Below are positions 8,158 through 17,529 of a DNA stretch of 42,485 nt, in pieces. The stretch's first letter is position 1. Each line of letters opens with the position of its first letter. The stretch comes from Firmicutes bacterium CAG:882. GTDB taxonomy: Bacteria > Bacillota > Clostridia > Lachnospirales > Lachnospiraceae. The translations under genes and the position numbers were made by a program. Under the pieces are notes generated by a model. It worked only from the letters and a program-made list of their open reading frames with translations, made no database searches and was not told where the DNA came from. The stretch covers positions 1-42,485 of the forward strand of contig FR895436.1 of NCBI GenBank assembly GCA_000435595.1, written 5' to 3'.

Positions 8158-9729
8158 TTATTTATCCGGATATGCCACATAATATGACATCCCGTTTCTT
8201 TCCATAAGCAGTTCACTTCTCACAAATCTTCCGGTACAGCCTATATAATAGTACAACGCCACATCTCCACCTGAATTTTCATCATTGGTGCGTGCCGCCA
8301 CAAGAAAACAGTCCGCATTCTCAAGAAGCGGCTCCTCGCGGTACTCACTCGCATCCGTGATTCTCATGATTTTTTCGGGAATCGCGTAGTCGAAAAAATT
8401 CGCTGTCAGCTGCCAGTTTTCATCCCCACAGAGTACCCAAGGAATGTTGGCATACTCCTCTAACACCTCGGTCTGCTTATCATACTCGGAGACATCGGTG
8501 TAGTAGTCTATTCCGTATCCGAACACGAGAATAATTATATCCACCGCAACACATACCACCGCAGCCACGCTCTTTGCCACTTTTCCCATTGTCTTATCAG
8601 GTGCATACGCCCTTACCAGCACGCTCACGCACACGGCGAGCAGCATGAGCTCGAGGCACACTGCCGCATAAAAATACCGTCCCGACATAAGATATGAAGG
8701 CGTGAGCTGATACACCACCACCGCGTAGAGGAACACGGCAATCGCGAGCGTCCCGACATACAGCCTTATCTCAGGGAATATCTGCGCCGCCTTTTTTGAA
8801 ATCAGTGTAAAAGCCACGATGCAGAGCGCAATCACCGCTCCCGCAATGTACCATCTCTGAAAAAGTACAAGCTGCACCGTCATGATTCCCCTGAACAGGC
8901 TGTTGGCAAGATTTGCAAAGTTGAGCGCATTTTCCCTTATCGCTTCCGAATTGTTGTTAGACAGAAGCGTCCCTATCCAGTAATGCCATACGATAGTATC
9001 CGCAGCAACTGCGCATACCATACTCACAAGATACTTAACAATGCGCTTATAGCTCTTCTTCACAAGGTTGTACACCAGCCACACGCAGAAGAAAAAAATT
9101 GCAATGAAACAGAAATAATACTGCGTGAGGAAACCGCCCGCCGCAATAATGCCAAGCAGCACATAGTACAGCATTCTGTCCTTATCCTTATAAAGCAGCA
9201 AGGTCACATAGGCAAATGCTATCGTAAAAAATGAGAGCTGCATATACATTCTGAGCAGCATCGCGTCCGATATGACGCCCGCATTGAGTGCATACACAAG
9301 TGCCGAGACGCTCGCCGCAATCGATGAGCCCGCCGCCTTATAAACTGCAAGCCACAACATCACAATCGTTCCGATATACATGAGTCCGTTCACCGAAAGA
9401 GCCGTCCACCTCGTCAGGTTCGCGCCGCCTATGAGCGATGCAATATACACAAGACCATAGTATAGTGGCGGATGCGGATCTCCCTTTACATTTCTCAACA
9501 TCTGCACCACGCTGTCCGTCCCCGTGTGTGCGAGCATATCGGTTACCTGTTCCCTCGTGTACCACTCGCCCTCCGCGAACTGGTATGCCGCGTTGGAGGA
9601 ATTGACAATCATATATGTGTACACCTCATCACAGAATGTAATCCTCTTATTGATACCCGCCACGGCAAAAATCACAATGCCGATTACAGCCGATACAACA
9701 CATAATATATAATCCTTCTTCCGCTCCAT
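8158..9729 (-). CDS. GT-C type membrane glycosyltransferase (GT39/ArnT-like)
   Basis: The protein of about 523 residues has ten or more hydrophobic segments. Two motifs in the outer loops mark it as a lipid-phosphate-sugar-dependent glycosyltransferase of the PMT/ArnT group: FCDEVYTYM just after the first segment (the acidic pair expected to be catalytic) and GDPHPPLYYGL (about residues 84-94). The substrate is unknown. The ATG at 9729 was chosen because a GGGGGG ribosome binding site stands 5 bases upstream; an in-frame ATG at 9777 lacks one. It heads the ldh-tdk-deoC-helD run, an odd combination that suggests co-transcription rather than a shared function. Upstream, 9730-9815 is AT-rich with no clear promoter. 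Confidence 0.75.
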   Translation of the reverse strand: MERKKDYILCVVSAVIGIVIFAVAGINKRITFCDEVYTYMIVNSSNAAYQFAEGEWYTREQVTDMLAHTGTDSVVQMLRNVKGDPHPPLYYGLVYIASLIGGANLTRWTALSVNGLMYIGTIVMLWLAVYKAAGSSIAASVSALVYALNAGVISDAMLLRMYMQLSFFTIAFAYVTLLLYKDKDRMLYYVLLGIIAAGGFLTQYYFCFIAIFFFCVWLVYNLVKKSYKRIVKYLVSMVCAVAADTIVWHYWIGTLLSNNNSEAIRENALNFANLANSLFRGIMTVQLVLFQRWYIAGAVIALCIVAFTLISKKAAQIFPEIRLYVGTLAIAVFLYAVVVYQLTPSYLMSGRYFYAAVCLELMLLAVCVSVLVRAYAPDKTMGKVAKSVAAVVCVAVDIIILVFGYGIDYYTDVSEYDKQTEVLEEYANIPWVLCGDENWQLTANFFDYAIPEKIMRITDASEYREEPLLENADCFLVAARTNDENSGGDVALYYYIGCTGRFVRSELLMERNGMSYYVAYPDK

Positions 9730-9815
9730 ACACACCCCCCGTTTAAACGGTTCAAAGACCATTTCGCTTAGTTTCAATTTTAATATTTTATCACATTATG
9801 ACCATGTTGAAAAGA

Positions 9816-9850
9816 CAAAAAAGCCGTTGCGGCATATATCACCGCAACGA
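9816..9850 (-). terminator. Terminator of the transporter/adaptor operon
   Basis: Reading leftward, CGTTGCGG (9849-9842) pairs perfectly with CCGCAACG (9832-9825) across a 9-base loop, followed by GC and six T (9822-9817). It lies 25 bases beyond the stop of the MacB-core gene. Confidence 0.9.
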
Positions 9851-9874
9851 CCTTTGCATAAATTACATATTCGC

Positions 9875-10900
9875 TTATTTTCTGAAATGCTCCACAATTC
9901 TGAGCACAAGAAGCTTAAGTCTGTGAATCGGATGAAAACGGATTATTGAAACAATCACAATGACTATCGGCGGAACTATGAATATAATTCTGAACAGAGT
10001 AAATACATCATATATGTTCTCAACCGCGATAGCACTGTTCTCCCAGTACGGATACTTTATTGCCTTAAACGACATTCCCTTCTCCGTCCATTTCAGAAGT
10101 CTTTTCGCCGAGTTAACAAATCCATAGCGCTCTGAGTTGTTGACTATCTTTATATCATCCTCACTGTATCCGCAGGATGAAAATGCTTCTTTAATCTGCT
10201 TTACCGCAAATCCTGAAACAGGATTCGGAAATATTATTTCATAGCTGTCTGCAACATTTTCAAGCTCACCTATCGGAAAAAATACGGTACCCGCCTCAGC
10301 TCCTCCTGCCTTGGTCTTATATCCGTCCTGCGGTCTGACAACGCCTGCAACAATATATTCCTTACCATTGTACTTAAACGTCATTCCGTCGACTTCTATG
10401 GCACCGAATACCTTCCACGCCGCCTCCTCGTCGAGTACCGCATAATCACTCATCAGGCTGTCTTCAAGAAGATAGCTTCCACTTATAAGCTCATAATTAT
10501 GGAATCTGAAAAAATCTCCCCCTACACCATATGCCGTACATTTCTGTGAACCTGAACGTCCTGATGATAACGACACCTGTGTCTTGGCACTGTATGAAGA
10601 TACATATAATCTTGCATTGTCAGCCGGAGCCTCAATTGCTTCCTTAATCAAAGCCTGATCCAACGTATATTCAAGCTGCTGCACATTACTCTGTGTAATC
10701 GGGTTATCCTCCGGCAGAAATACGCTTACCATTGAATAACGCCCGTCAGAATCCCAATATTTTGCAGAGTACTGCGTCGTCTGTGTCCGTGCAATGGCAC
10801 TTGATATTGCCGTCAAAATCCCAAATACCGCCAGACCGGCCGCAATGATGACCAGAAGCACAAGCTGTTTTTTTGTCATTTTTACATTAGGCCTTGTCAT
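9875..10900 (-). CDS. MacB-core domain membrane protein without a complete FtsX permease
   Basis: The product has one N-terminal membrane segment (about residues 10-33) and a large extracytoplasmic domain (34-290) like the MacB/FtsX-family periplasmic core. That domain contains blocks such as YGVGGDFFRFHNYELISGSY and ITQSNVQQL. A single C-terminal membrane segment (about 293-315) and a basic tail follow. MacB-type permeases have three segments after the core, so this looks like a reduced form. The second of two adjacent ATGs (10900) is favoured because GGAGG stands 5 bases before it. It is the last gene of the operon, 12 bases after the HlyD-like gene, which suggests the two form a complex. 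No ATPase is encoded here. Function is not known. Confidence 0.65.
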   Translation of the reverse strand: MTRPNVKMTKKQLVLLVIIAAGLAVFGILTAISSAIARTQTTQYSAKYWDSDGRYSMVSVFLPEDNPITQSNVQQLEYTLDQALIKEAIEAPADNARLYVSSYSAKTQVSLSSGRSGSQKCTAYGVGGDFFRFHNYELISGSYLLEDSLMSDYAVLDEEAAWKVFGAIEVDGMTFKYNGKEYIVAGVVRPQDGYKTKAGGAEAGTVFFPIGELENVADSYEIIFPNPVSGFAVKQIKEAFSSCGYSEDDIKIVNNSERYGFVNSAKRLLKWTEKGMSFKAIKYPYWENSAIAVENIYDVFTLFRIIFIVPPIVIVIVSIIRFHPIHRLKLLVLRIVEHFRK

Positions 10901-10912
10901 CATATCCTCCCA

Positions 10913-12520
10913 TTATTTAGGCAGACGTACCAAATCTCCTGCCGATACCGGCTTAGTCGCCGTTGTGATTACACTCTCATAACCCTGGAGTCCACATGAA
11001 ATAGCCGTGTTCGTGTCATCCGATGCAAGCTTCGTTACATCAACACGAGTAGCTGTATATCTGTTTCCAAGAGGCGTGCTCTTAGAGGTTATGACAAGAA
11101 TATATGTACCGTTCTTATCCTCACGGATAGCCGTGTTAGGTACAATCATATCATAGTTAGCCGACTTATCACCAACGCTCACCGTAACCGACTGACCAAC
11201 ATTGATGTCAGAACCTGTTACCGTAAATACGACAATCCTGTTACCGGACGAAGGATTGGATGTGTCATTTTTTATTGCGGATACAGTGAGTGTCATATCA
11301 CTGAAATACCATGAGTTGGATGCCTGACCTACATCACCAACCTTGATTCTTGCCGCCTGTTCCTTTGTAACCGACATCTCAAGTGTGTAATCCTTACCGG
11401 CAATCTGTATGGTAGCCATTGTGGCATCCTTCTCAACCTTCTCACCTGCTACATAGTTGACTGCAGTTATGATTCCGCTTACAGGAGCTGTCACTTCTGT
11501 TCCTATTGTCTTAGCCTCAAGAGTCTCATACTTATTCTTGGCATCCTCTATCTGGTCTAAGAGGCTCTGAAGAGTTCTCTGATTCTCAATCTCGGACGAG
11601 AGCTTATCGTAATCTTCCTGTGCCTCAGTGTACTCATTGTTGGCAAGCGTGAGCTTGTAGTTGAGCTGCTTTGCTTCCTCGGTAGGAGCTGCCTGCTTAT
11701 CCTCTATTGTCTTGTTGATTGTCTCAACCTGCTTCTCATAGGACTTAATATTAGCCTCTATCTCTGCCTGAGTACCAAGAGCATCCCTGTCATTGGTAGC
11801 TGTTACAGCCTGATTGATGTAATTCCACTTCTTGCCCTCATCTTTCTCGGCAGATGCACTTGCAAGAAGACTGTCTATCTTAGTCTGAAGCTCAGTGAAC
11901 TTGGTAAGCTTATCCTTTTCTGCTGAAAGTGCCGTATTAACCGCCTCAAGCTGTGCCTTCTCGTTCGATACGTCGACGATGGCGCTTCCGGCATTCACTA
12001 CCTCAATCTGTGCTTTTATGTCATCGACAACAGCCTTCTTCTGTCTCAGAGTCTCACCAAGCTGCTCTAAGCGTGACATCTTCTGTGAAATAACATCATT
12101 GTCCCTGTTCTGAGCTGCCGTGATAATATCGCTGCTTATATTGCCCTTGATTATTGCGTCATCATAGCTTGCAAGCAGATCCTGGTATGCCTTCTTGGCA
12201 TCCGCAAGCTCGGTGCTCTCTCCCTTCTCAAGTACAAAGAGGACATCACCCTTAGCTACTGTATCACCCTTCTTTACATTGACACTCTCAACCTTACGTC
12301 CCTCTGAGATTGTCACATTATACGGATCTACGGACTGAATCGTTCCGGTTCCGCGAATTGCTGTTGAAATGCTTCCGCTTGTAATATAGGTACTTGATAC
12401 CTCGGCAAGCGAATAATTCATAATTGTGTTAGAAAAAAATGTGAGCAGCAACAGCACCACAAGAAATATAATCAGGATATTTTTTATCCAGTCTTTTCTG
12501 TTTCCTTCCAGCTTCTTCAT
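10913..12520 (-). CDS. HlyD/RND-type membrane fusion (adaptor) protein
   Basis: The 535-residue protein has an N-terminal membrane anchor (about 13-33). It has a split lipoyl-like domain (first half VESVNVKKGDTVAKGDVLF near 78-96, second half TAPVSGIITAVNYVAGEKV near 345-363) separated by a long coiled coil rich in Glu, Lys, Gln and Ala (about 105-335). A beta-barrel and a membrane-proximal region complete the C-terminus. That order is typical of adaptor proteins that join MacB-like or RND exporters to a conduit; in a Gram-positive it probably bridges the membrane and the wall-side space. It follows the second permease by 39 bases and precedes the MacB-core gene by 12, so it likely works with that protein. 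Confidence 0.85.
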   Translation of the reverse strand: MKKLEGNRKDWIKNILIIFLVVLLLLTFFSNTIMNYSLAEVSSTYITSGSISTAIRGTGTIQSVDPYNVTISEGRKVESVNVKKGDTVAKGDVLFVLEKGESTELADAKKAYQDLLASYDDAIIKGNISSDIITAAQNRDNDVISQKMSRLEQLGETLRQKKAVVDDIKAQIEVVNAGSAIVDVSNEKAQLEAVNTALSAEKDKLTKFTELQTKIDSLLASASAEKDEGKKWNYINQAVTATNDRDALGTQAEIEANIKSYEKQVETINKTIEDKQAAPTEEAKQLNYKLTLANNEYTEAQEDYDKLSSEIENQRTLQSLLDQIEDAKNKYETLEAKTIGTEVTAPVSGIITAVNYVAGEKVEKDATMATIQIAGKDYTLEMSVTKEQAARIKVGDVGQASNSWYFSDMTLTVSAIKNDTSNPSSGNRIVVFTVTGSDINVGQSVTVSVGDKSANYDMIVPNTAIREDKNGTYILVITSKSTPLGNRYTATRVDVTKLASDDTNTAISCGLQGYESVITTATKPVSAGDLVRLPK

Positions 12521-12559
12521 CGCTTTAACCCTTTCTGAATAGTCACTTTTAATTATTAG

Positions 12560-13495
12560 TTAACCTTTAATTCCACCCTGATATGTGATTCCCTCAACAA
12601 GATACTCCTCGCTGTAAAGGAAAATCAAAAGACCCGGAATCATATATATCGTCGCAACCGCAAACGCAAGACCGATTTCACCTTCATTTATCTTAGACAG
12701 GAATACCGATAATGGGTATTTCTCCGTATCCGTAAAAAGGATAAGCGGCTGCTCTACCATGTTCCAATAATCAATAAACACGAGAATCGCACATGAATAG
12801 ATTGCCCCCTTACATATCGGCATCGCAATCTTGCGAAACATCTGCCACTCACCTGCACCGTCAATCTGTGCCGCCTCAAACAGTGCTTTCGGTATTCGCT
12901 TCATATATTTAGTGAGCAGATATACTGAAAAAGGTGAAAATATACCCGGAAGCCATATAGCCCAGTTCGTGTTGAGAATTTTGAACCATTCGGCAACCAG
13001 ATAGTTAGGAACAAGCGTTACCTGATAAGGCATAAGCATAAGAATAATATAACCAAAGAATACTATTCCCTTAAGCTTTCCTTCCGTTCTCGCAAACCCG
13101 TAGGATGCAAGACATGCTATTATAATCTGAAATACCGTAATAGGTACAACCAGTATAACCGAATTCCAGAACTTGAGAAGATAAGAAGGGCTCTTAAGCA
13201 GTACCGTAAAATACTGGCTGAAGCTTACCATATCAGGGATAAGTTTTATGTTAACCTTCTTAGATATGTATGCCTTCGCACCGGAATCCGTGGTAGAAAA
13301 TACCATTCCATAGTTAGAACTTATTTCCGACTGTGACATGAAGGAATTGGCTATTGTCACAACCGTCGGAAAAAGAAATATTATTGCAAAGCTCGCGGCA
13401 AACAAAAAGCAGATTGTGCGTATCACAAGCCTTCTGCGTCTCTTATGGTGAATACCATGCAGCACCGCTTCATGCTGTTTCTTCTCTTTTCCCAC
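12560..13495 (-). CDS. Carbohydrate ABC transporter permease (MalG type)
   Basis: The 311-residue inner-membrane protein has six predicted segments and the cytoplasmic coupling helix motif EAAQIDGAGEWQMFRKIAMP (about residues 212-231), which contacts the ATPase in CUT1 sugar importers. The basic N-terminal tail HHKRRRR is usual for this family. It is the second permease subunit; its start overlaps the stop of the first permease by one base, so translation is coupled. No ATPase is in the operon; in Firmicutes a shared MsmX/MsmK-type ATPase often serves such importers, and I infer the same here. Substrate unknown. Confidence 0.92.
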   Translation of the reverse strand: MGKEKKQHEAVLHGIHHKRRRRLVIRTICFLFAASFAIIFLFPTVVTIANSFMSQSEISSNYGMVFSTTDSGAKAYISKKVNIKLIPDMVSFSQYFTVLLKSPSYLLKFWNSVILVVPITVFQIIIACLASYGFARTEGKLKGIVFFGYIILMLMPYQVTLVPNYLVAEWFKILNTNWAIWLPGIFSPFSVYLLTKYMKRIPKALFEAAQIDGAGEWQMFRKIAMPICKGAIYSCAILVFIDYWNMVEQPLILFTDTEKYPLSVFLSKINEGEIGLAFAVATIYMIPGLLIFLYSEEYLVEGITYQGGIKG

Positions 13496-14430
13496 TATTC
13501 CTCCACATCCTTTCCAAAATGATTTTCAATAAGGAATAATGCTCCTATAAGTACAATCATGACAAGCGACATGAGTATCGCCGCCGCCGACAGCTTCTGG
13601 TAATCCAGCGACTTAAACATGTTGTTCATGTAATGCTGCAGCATGTAAAGGCTTGTCACCGGATGATCTCCCGTGAGAAGATATACCTCACGGAATACCT
13701 TGAAGGAACTTATGATTGACATAATTGTAACGAACAATATCGTCGGTGACAGGTATCTTATCTTAATGTGCCAGAATATCTGCCAGGAGTTGGCACTCTC
13801 AAGCTCCGCAACCTCAATTATATCCCTCGGTATGTTTCCAAGCGCCGCCATGAACAGGATCATGTTATATCCCAGATTCTTCCACAGATACAGCGGTACA
13901 ATCGCAACCATCGCGTAGTCTGACTTGAGCCAGTCAACCGGTTTTACACCGAACGTCGACAAAAAATCGTTGACCGCACCATTGTAATGGAAAAGCACCT
14001 GCCATATGAGCACAACCGATGCTATCGGAACCATCATCGGACTCAGAAAGAAAGTTCTGAACTGACTCTTTCCCGGAATCTTCTGGTCCAGTATTATCGC
14101 AAGAAGCAGTGACAGAATTACCGCAAGCGGAACCGCGACTCCGGTAAATACAGCCGTGTTCTTAACAGCCCTCTTAAACGAGTTATTCTTTACAAGCTTC
14201 ACAAAATTGTCAAACCACACCCATTCCCTCGTAACCGGATTATCCACGAATGAATAAAAAATAACCACAAAGAACGGGAGAAGAAAGAACAATGTAACTC
14301 CTATAATGCTTGGTGCCAGAAAAGGTGCCATCGTGTGCTGTCCCAGTTTTCTCCTGCGCTTTGAGTGCGCAGGAGTTGTTTTTTTCTCTTTGGGGAGCTT
14401 AAGCTCCTTTGCTTTTTTCTTCATAACCAT
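13495..14430 (-). CDS. Sugar ABC transporter permease (MalF type)
   Basis: This 311-residue permease has six predicted membrane segments, with a long Lys-rich cytoplasmic start and the first segment near 33-57. The EAA-loop variant EVAELESANSWQIFWHIKI lies around 207-225. It pairs with the MalG-type permease downstream to form the channel of a CUT1 importer. It lies 28 bases after the receptor gene. ATGs at 14430 and 14424 are both possible; GGGG lies upstream of the first. Confidence 0.92.
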   Translation of the reverse strand: MVMKKKAKELKLPKEKKTTPAHSKRRRKLGQHTMAPFLAPSIIGVTLFFLLPFFVVIFYSFVDNPVTREWVWFDNFVKLVKNNSFKRAVKNTAVFTGVAVPLAVILSLLLAIILDQKIPGKSQFRTFFLSPMMVPIASVVLIWQVLFHYNGAVNDFLSTFGVKPVDWLKSDYAMVAIVPLYLWKNLGYNMILFMAALGNIPRDIIEVAELESANSWQIFWHIKIRYLSPTILFVTIMSIISSFKVFREVYLLTGDHPVTSLYMLQHYMNNMFKSLDYQKLSAAAILMSLVMIVLIGALFLIENHFGKDVEE

Positions 14431-14458
14431 AACCTACCCCAATCGGAATATCGTATGC

Positions 14459-16708
14459 TTAACGGTTCTCATCAATGTAGAGCTGTGCTCTGGACTGAAT
14501 AATTCCCGCTACCTCGCTTGAACTCTTCTCACCACCGAAGTAGTAAGCCGCCTCCTCAGTAATAATATTGAGGAGCTGCTCATCATAAGCTGCCTCTGAT
14601 GTAGCACTGTATACAATATCTCTTACTATCTGTGCCTGCTCACCGGTAAGTGCCTTAATCTGAATCTCGACATCATCGTACACCCATGAGCCGACTTCCT
14701 CATCAGTAGCATTCATTGCATCGGTAAGCTTCTGCTCAAAGGCGTCCTTATTGATAGGGAGTCTCCAATCAAGACTCTTCTGTGCTTCAGGAAGAAGGAA
14801 CTGACGAATAAACGCCCATGCCGCATCCTTATTCTTTGACTTCGCCGCAATGCAGAAGCGTGCATCAAAGCTCACAACCGCTCCTGAACCGCTGTTGGTC
14901 GGATAACCGATAAAGTTGACCGGTTCACCGTAGAGTGCCTCATAGAGCTGAACGAAGTCAAAATCCGAAATATATATGTCTGTGAGAAGTACCTTGCCTG
15001 TTCTGAGCATTTTAGGCATGCTTACATCCGAATCGTAATCGTAATCCTCAGGGAATGTATTACAAAGCTCAAGCAGTGCTATAAAGTCATCGGAATTAAA
15101 GTTACACTCCCCCGTCCCGGCATTGTAGAAGCTGTCCATGCTGTACTGAACCATAGTCGTCAGACCACCCTGCTTAGTTGTATATGCCATAAGAGAAGCT
15201 CCCTGTCTTGCCTTCACAAGCTCCATGACATCCTTAAATGTCCAGCTCTTGCCCGTTCCGACATCTGATACCTTTCCCACAAGTGTCTGTACGGAAAACG
15301 AACTTGCAATGCTGTAAAGCCTACCGTTCACTGAGAGTATATCAAGAATGTTAGGTATGAAATCATCCCTGCTTAACTCGGCATCATTGTCAATTAAGTC
15401 TGAAAGGTCTGCAAGAGCTCCCTTGGCAATCAGGTTGTCAACATTAATGTTGCTGTCTGCCATAAAGAAATCTCCGGCAGTTCCCGCTGCAACATCTGCC
15501 TGAAACTGAGTCTTTGCATCTTCATAGTTGGAATAATCATCATTTACATACGTCTTAATGTTAACTCTGTAATCTTCATTGGTTCTGTTGAACTTGATAA
15601 CCTTACCCTGAGTGTCATAGTCCATTGTCATCATCGCAAGTGTTACCGTCTTCTTCTGCTTAATTGAACCTGCAGGAACCTTGGAAATTGCAGCAAGCTC
15701 AATTGTTGTCTTGGACGTATCCGCAGAATAGTCATAGGTGGTTGATACCGCAACGAAGGAGCCGTCATCTAACACTGCAAAACCGGAAAGGCTGTTGGTA
15801 CTGATATCACATGCTATCCAGTCAAGAACCTCCTCAGATGTCTGTGCAGCAATATCGTAAAGATATAACTTGCTTGAACCTACAACATAAATCTTGCCGT
15901 CACCTGCCGGAAATGCCTGTGGTGAACCGTTGTTGTTCGTAGGCAGGTTTTCAAGTACCGCTCCGACCGACTTAGCTGCAAGATCAACCGGTGCCATGAC
16001 CGGATTATACTGCTCATCATAGTACATTACATATACCTGGCCATCACTTGTGGCTACCATTCCGTTGATCCAGTTCTCAAAATCAATCTTACACTTGAGT
16101 TCACCACTGCCGTCAAGCACATACAAAGAGCTGTCAAGAGTCATATATACATTGCCGTCAGCATCCGCAGCAACATTCTGAACATAGAAATTACCGCCCT
16201 CATCCTCTATGCTCTTCTGAATCTTATCAAGAGATATACTGGAAAGGTTATTGAACTCAGCATCGTATATCTCCATGGTGTAGCTTGATTCCACATCATA
16301 TACGCCGCTGTCCATCTCCTCCTGAGTAGGCTGTACATAGCGGTAAACAACTCCCAGAAAACCATCCTTATATCTGCAGACTGACTGAAGCGACACTTCC
16401 TCATTGTCACTTTCCTTCTGCAATTCAAGCTCCTTCGCTGTCTGCTCCCCCGTAGCAGCGTCAATCGTCACAAACTTCTGAGTGTAAGTATAATTCACAT
16501 TGTCATACTTCTGTCCGAGAATCATTATCTTGTTCCCGCTCGACAATACATTGCTGACATAGTCTATATCAGCATTCACTTCCGAGAACTTAGGTGAGTA
16601 TACATCTCCCGTAGGAACCTCTTCACCCGTCTCTTTCTTACAGCCCGCCATGGCAAAGCACATTGCCGCTGTCATGATCAGGACCGCCACTTTCTTCATT
16701 CTCTTCAT
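14459..16708 (-). CDS. Solute-binding lipoprotein fused to an N-terminal propeller-like domain
   Basis: The product of about 749 residues is a lipoprotein: signal peptide with AMAGC and Cys23 in the numbering from 16708. Residues 40 to about 355 are repeated four-stranded units (blocks such as ADGNVYMTLDSSLYVLD and SDGQVYVMYYD) that look like a WD/NHL-type beta-propeller. From about 360 to the end it is a family 1 extracellular solute-binding protein, including TVTLAMMTMDYDTQ, GDFFMADSNINVDNLIAKG and a final NKDAAWAFIRQFLLPEAQ block. Ordinary sugar receptors are 400-450 residues, so the propeller is a true addition. The ATG at 16708 was chosen over 16747 because GAGAGG lies 8 bases upstream and the signal peptide begins there. 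It is first in the importer operon. Ligand unknown. Confidence 0.85.
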   Translation of the reverse strand: MKRMKKVAVLIMTAAMCFAMAGCKKETGEEVPTGDVYSPKFSEVNADIDYVSNVLSSGNKIMILGQKYDNVNYTYTQKFVTIDAATGEQTAKELELQKESDNEEVSLQSVCRYKDGFLGVVYRYVQPTQEEMDSGVYDVESSYTMEIYDAEFNNLSSISLDKIQKSIEDEGGNFYVQNVAADADGNVYMTLDSSLYVLDGSGELKCKIDFENWINGMVATSDGQVYVMYYDEQYNPVMAPVDLAAKSVGAVLENLPTNNNGSPQAFPAGDGKIYVVGSSKLYLYDIAAQTSEEVLDWIACDISTNSLSGFAVLDDGSFVAVSTTYDYSADTSKTTIELAAISKVPAGSIKQKKTVTLAMMTMDYDTQGKVIKFNRTNEDYRVNIKTYVNDDYSNYEDAKTQFQADVAAGTAGDFFMADSNINVDNLIAKGALADLSDLIDNDAELSRDDFIPNILDILSVNGRLYSIASSFSVQTLVGKVSDVGTGKSWTFKDVMELVKARQGASLMAYTTKQGGLTTMVQYSMDSFYNAGTGECNFNSDDFIALLELCNTFPEDYDYDSDVSMPKMLRTGKVLLTDIYISDFDFVQLYEALYGEPVNFIGYPTNSGSGAVVSFDARFCIAAKSKNKDAAWAFIRQFLLPEAQKSLDWRLPINKDAFEQKLTDAMNATDEEVGSWVYDDVEIQIKALTGEQAQIVRDIVYSATSEAAYDEQLLNIITEEAAYYFGGEKSSSEVAGIIQSRAQLYIDENR

Positions 16709-16877
16709 AAAAATAACCTCTCTTTCGCACTGCATTATTTCCATCATTATGCCGCAGCAGTCATAACAATGTTGTGACCGATGTATCTCCCTTACACCGG
16801 TCCATGGTAATGGGTTTTCTTTTATTTATAAAAAATACTCCCTTGTGTATTATCTGTCATAGTACACCGACATAGTC

Positions 16878-16906
16878 ATAATATCATAGTACTCTTTGTT
16901 CGTCAA
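16878..16906 (-). promoter_or_regulatory. Promoter of the importer/adaptor operon
   Basis: Reading leftward: TTGACG at 16906-16901, a 17-base spacer, TATTAT at 16883-16878. The 9-bp direct repeat GTACTATGA occurs at 16892-16884 (spacer) and again at 16865-16857 (near the expected start of transcription), so a regulator could bind on both sides of the -10. The leader to the ATG at 16708 is about 165 bases and includes an imperfect palindrome around 16793-16811. Confidence 0.6.
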
Positions 16907-16918
16907 GACTTTGAAATA

Positions 16919-17446
16919 TTACATTTTTGTAACAAATTGAAGTACAAATATGCTTCCCGCTATTCCTGCCGCCATGCTTATGAATGCCCCCGCCACCGTC
17001 CACCTCGTTTTTGTGACCTTTACCGACATATAATAAATGCTTATCGTGTACATTAAGGTCTCCGTGCTCGACAAAATAAGTGCCGCAAGAAGCCCCTCGT
17101 ATGAGTCCGCACCATAATTCTTAAAAATATCCAGCATAAGTCCCGTTGCTGCAGACGAAGAAAATATCTTGACAAAAGCTACCGGAACAACCTGTGCCGG
17201 GAATCCCACCTTGTCGGTCAAGCCTCCCGCCAGTGAGCACAAGGCATCGATCACTCCCGACGCCCTGAGAACTCCGACTGCTGCCAGCAGCCCTATAAGT
17301 GTCGGCAGAAGCTCTGCCGTAATCTTAAGACCTTTGAGGGCTCCCCTTGTAAAATGTTCATAGACCTTATCTCCTGACACGGCCGACCACAATATCACAA
17401 CAAAAATTATTATCGGGATGACTCCCTGAGCAAGTATCTCCGCCAT
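16919..17446 (-). CDS. spmB: Spore maturation protein B
   Basis: The 175-residue membrane protein has about four hydrophobic segments and the nucleoside-recognition (Gate) domain pattern, including ELLPTLIGLLAAVGVLRASG and FSSSAATGLMLDIFKNYG. SpmB acts with SpmA in dehydration of the spore core in Bacillus. In B. subtilis spmA and spmB are adjacent; here spmA lies about 2.6 kb away on the same strand with two opposite-strand genes between. GAGGGG 3 bases upstream supports the ATG. The gene ends just 13 bases before the -35 of the importer promoter, with no obvious terminator. Confidence 0.88.
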   Translation of the reverse strand: MAEILAQGVIPIIIFVVILWSAVSGDKVYEHFTRGALKGLKITAELLPTLIGLLAAVGVLRASGVIDALCSLAGGLTDKVGFPAQVVPVAFVKIFSSSAATGLMLDIFKNYGADSYEGLLAALILSSTETLMYTISIYYMSVKVTKTRWTVAGAFISMAAGIAGSIFVLQFVTKM

Positions 17447-17529
17447 ATTCCCCTCGCTAAAAACAGTTCTCTACTACTATATTCCCGCCCGCAGAATATA
17501 AAACACCAAAATATTCCTCTTTACATTCC

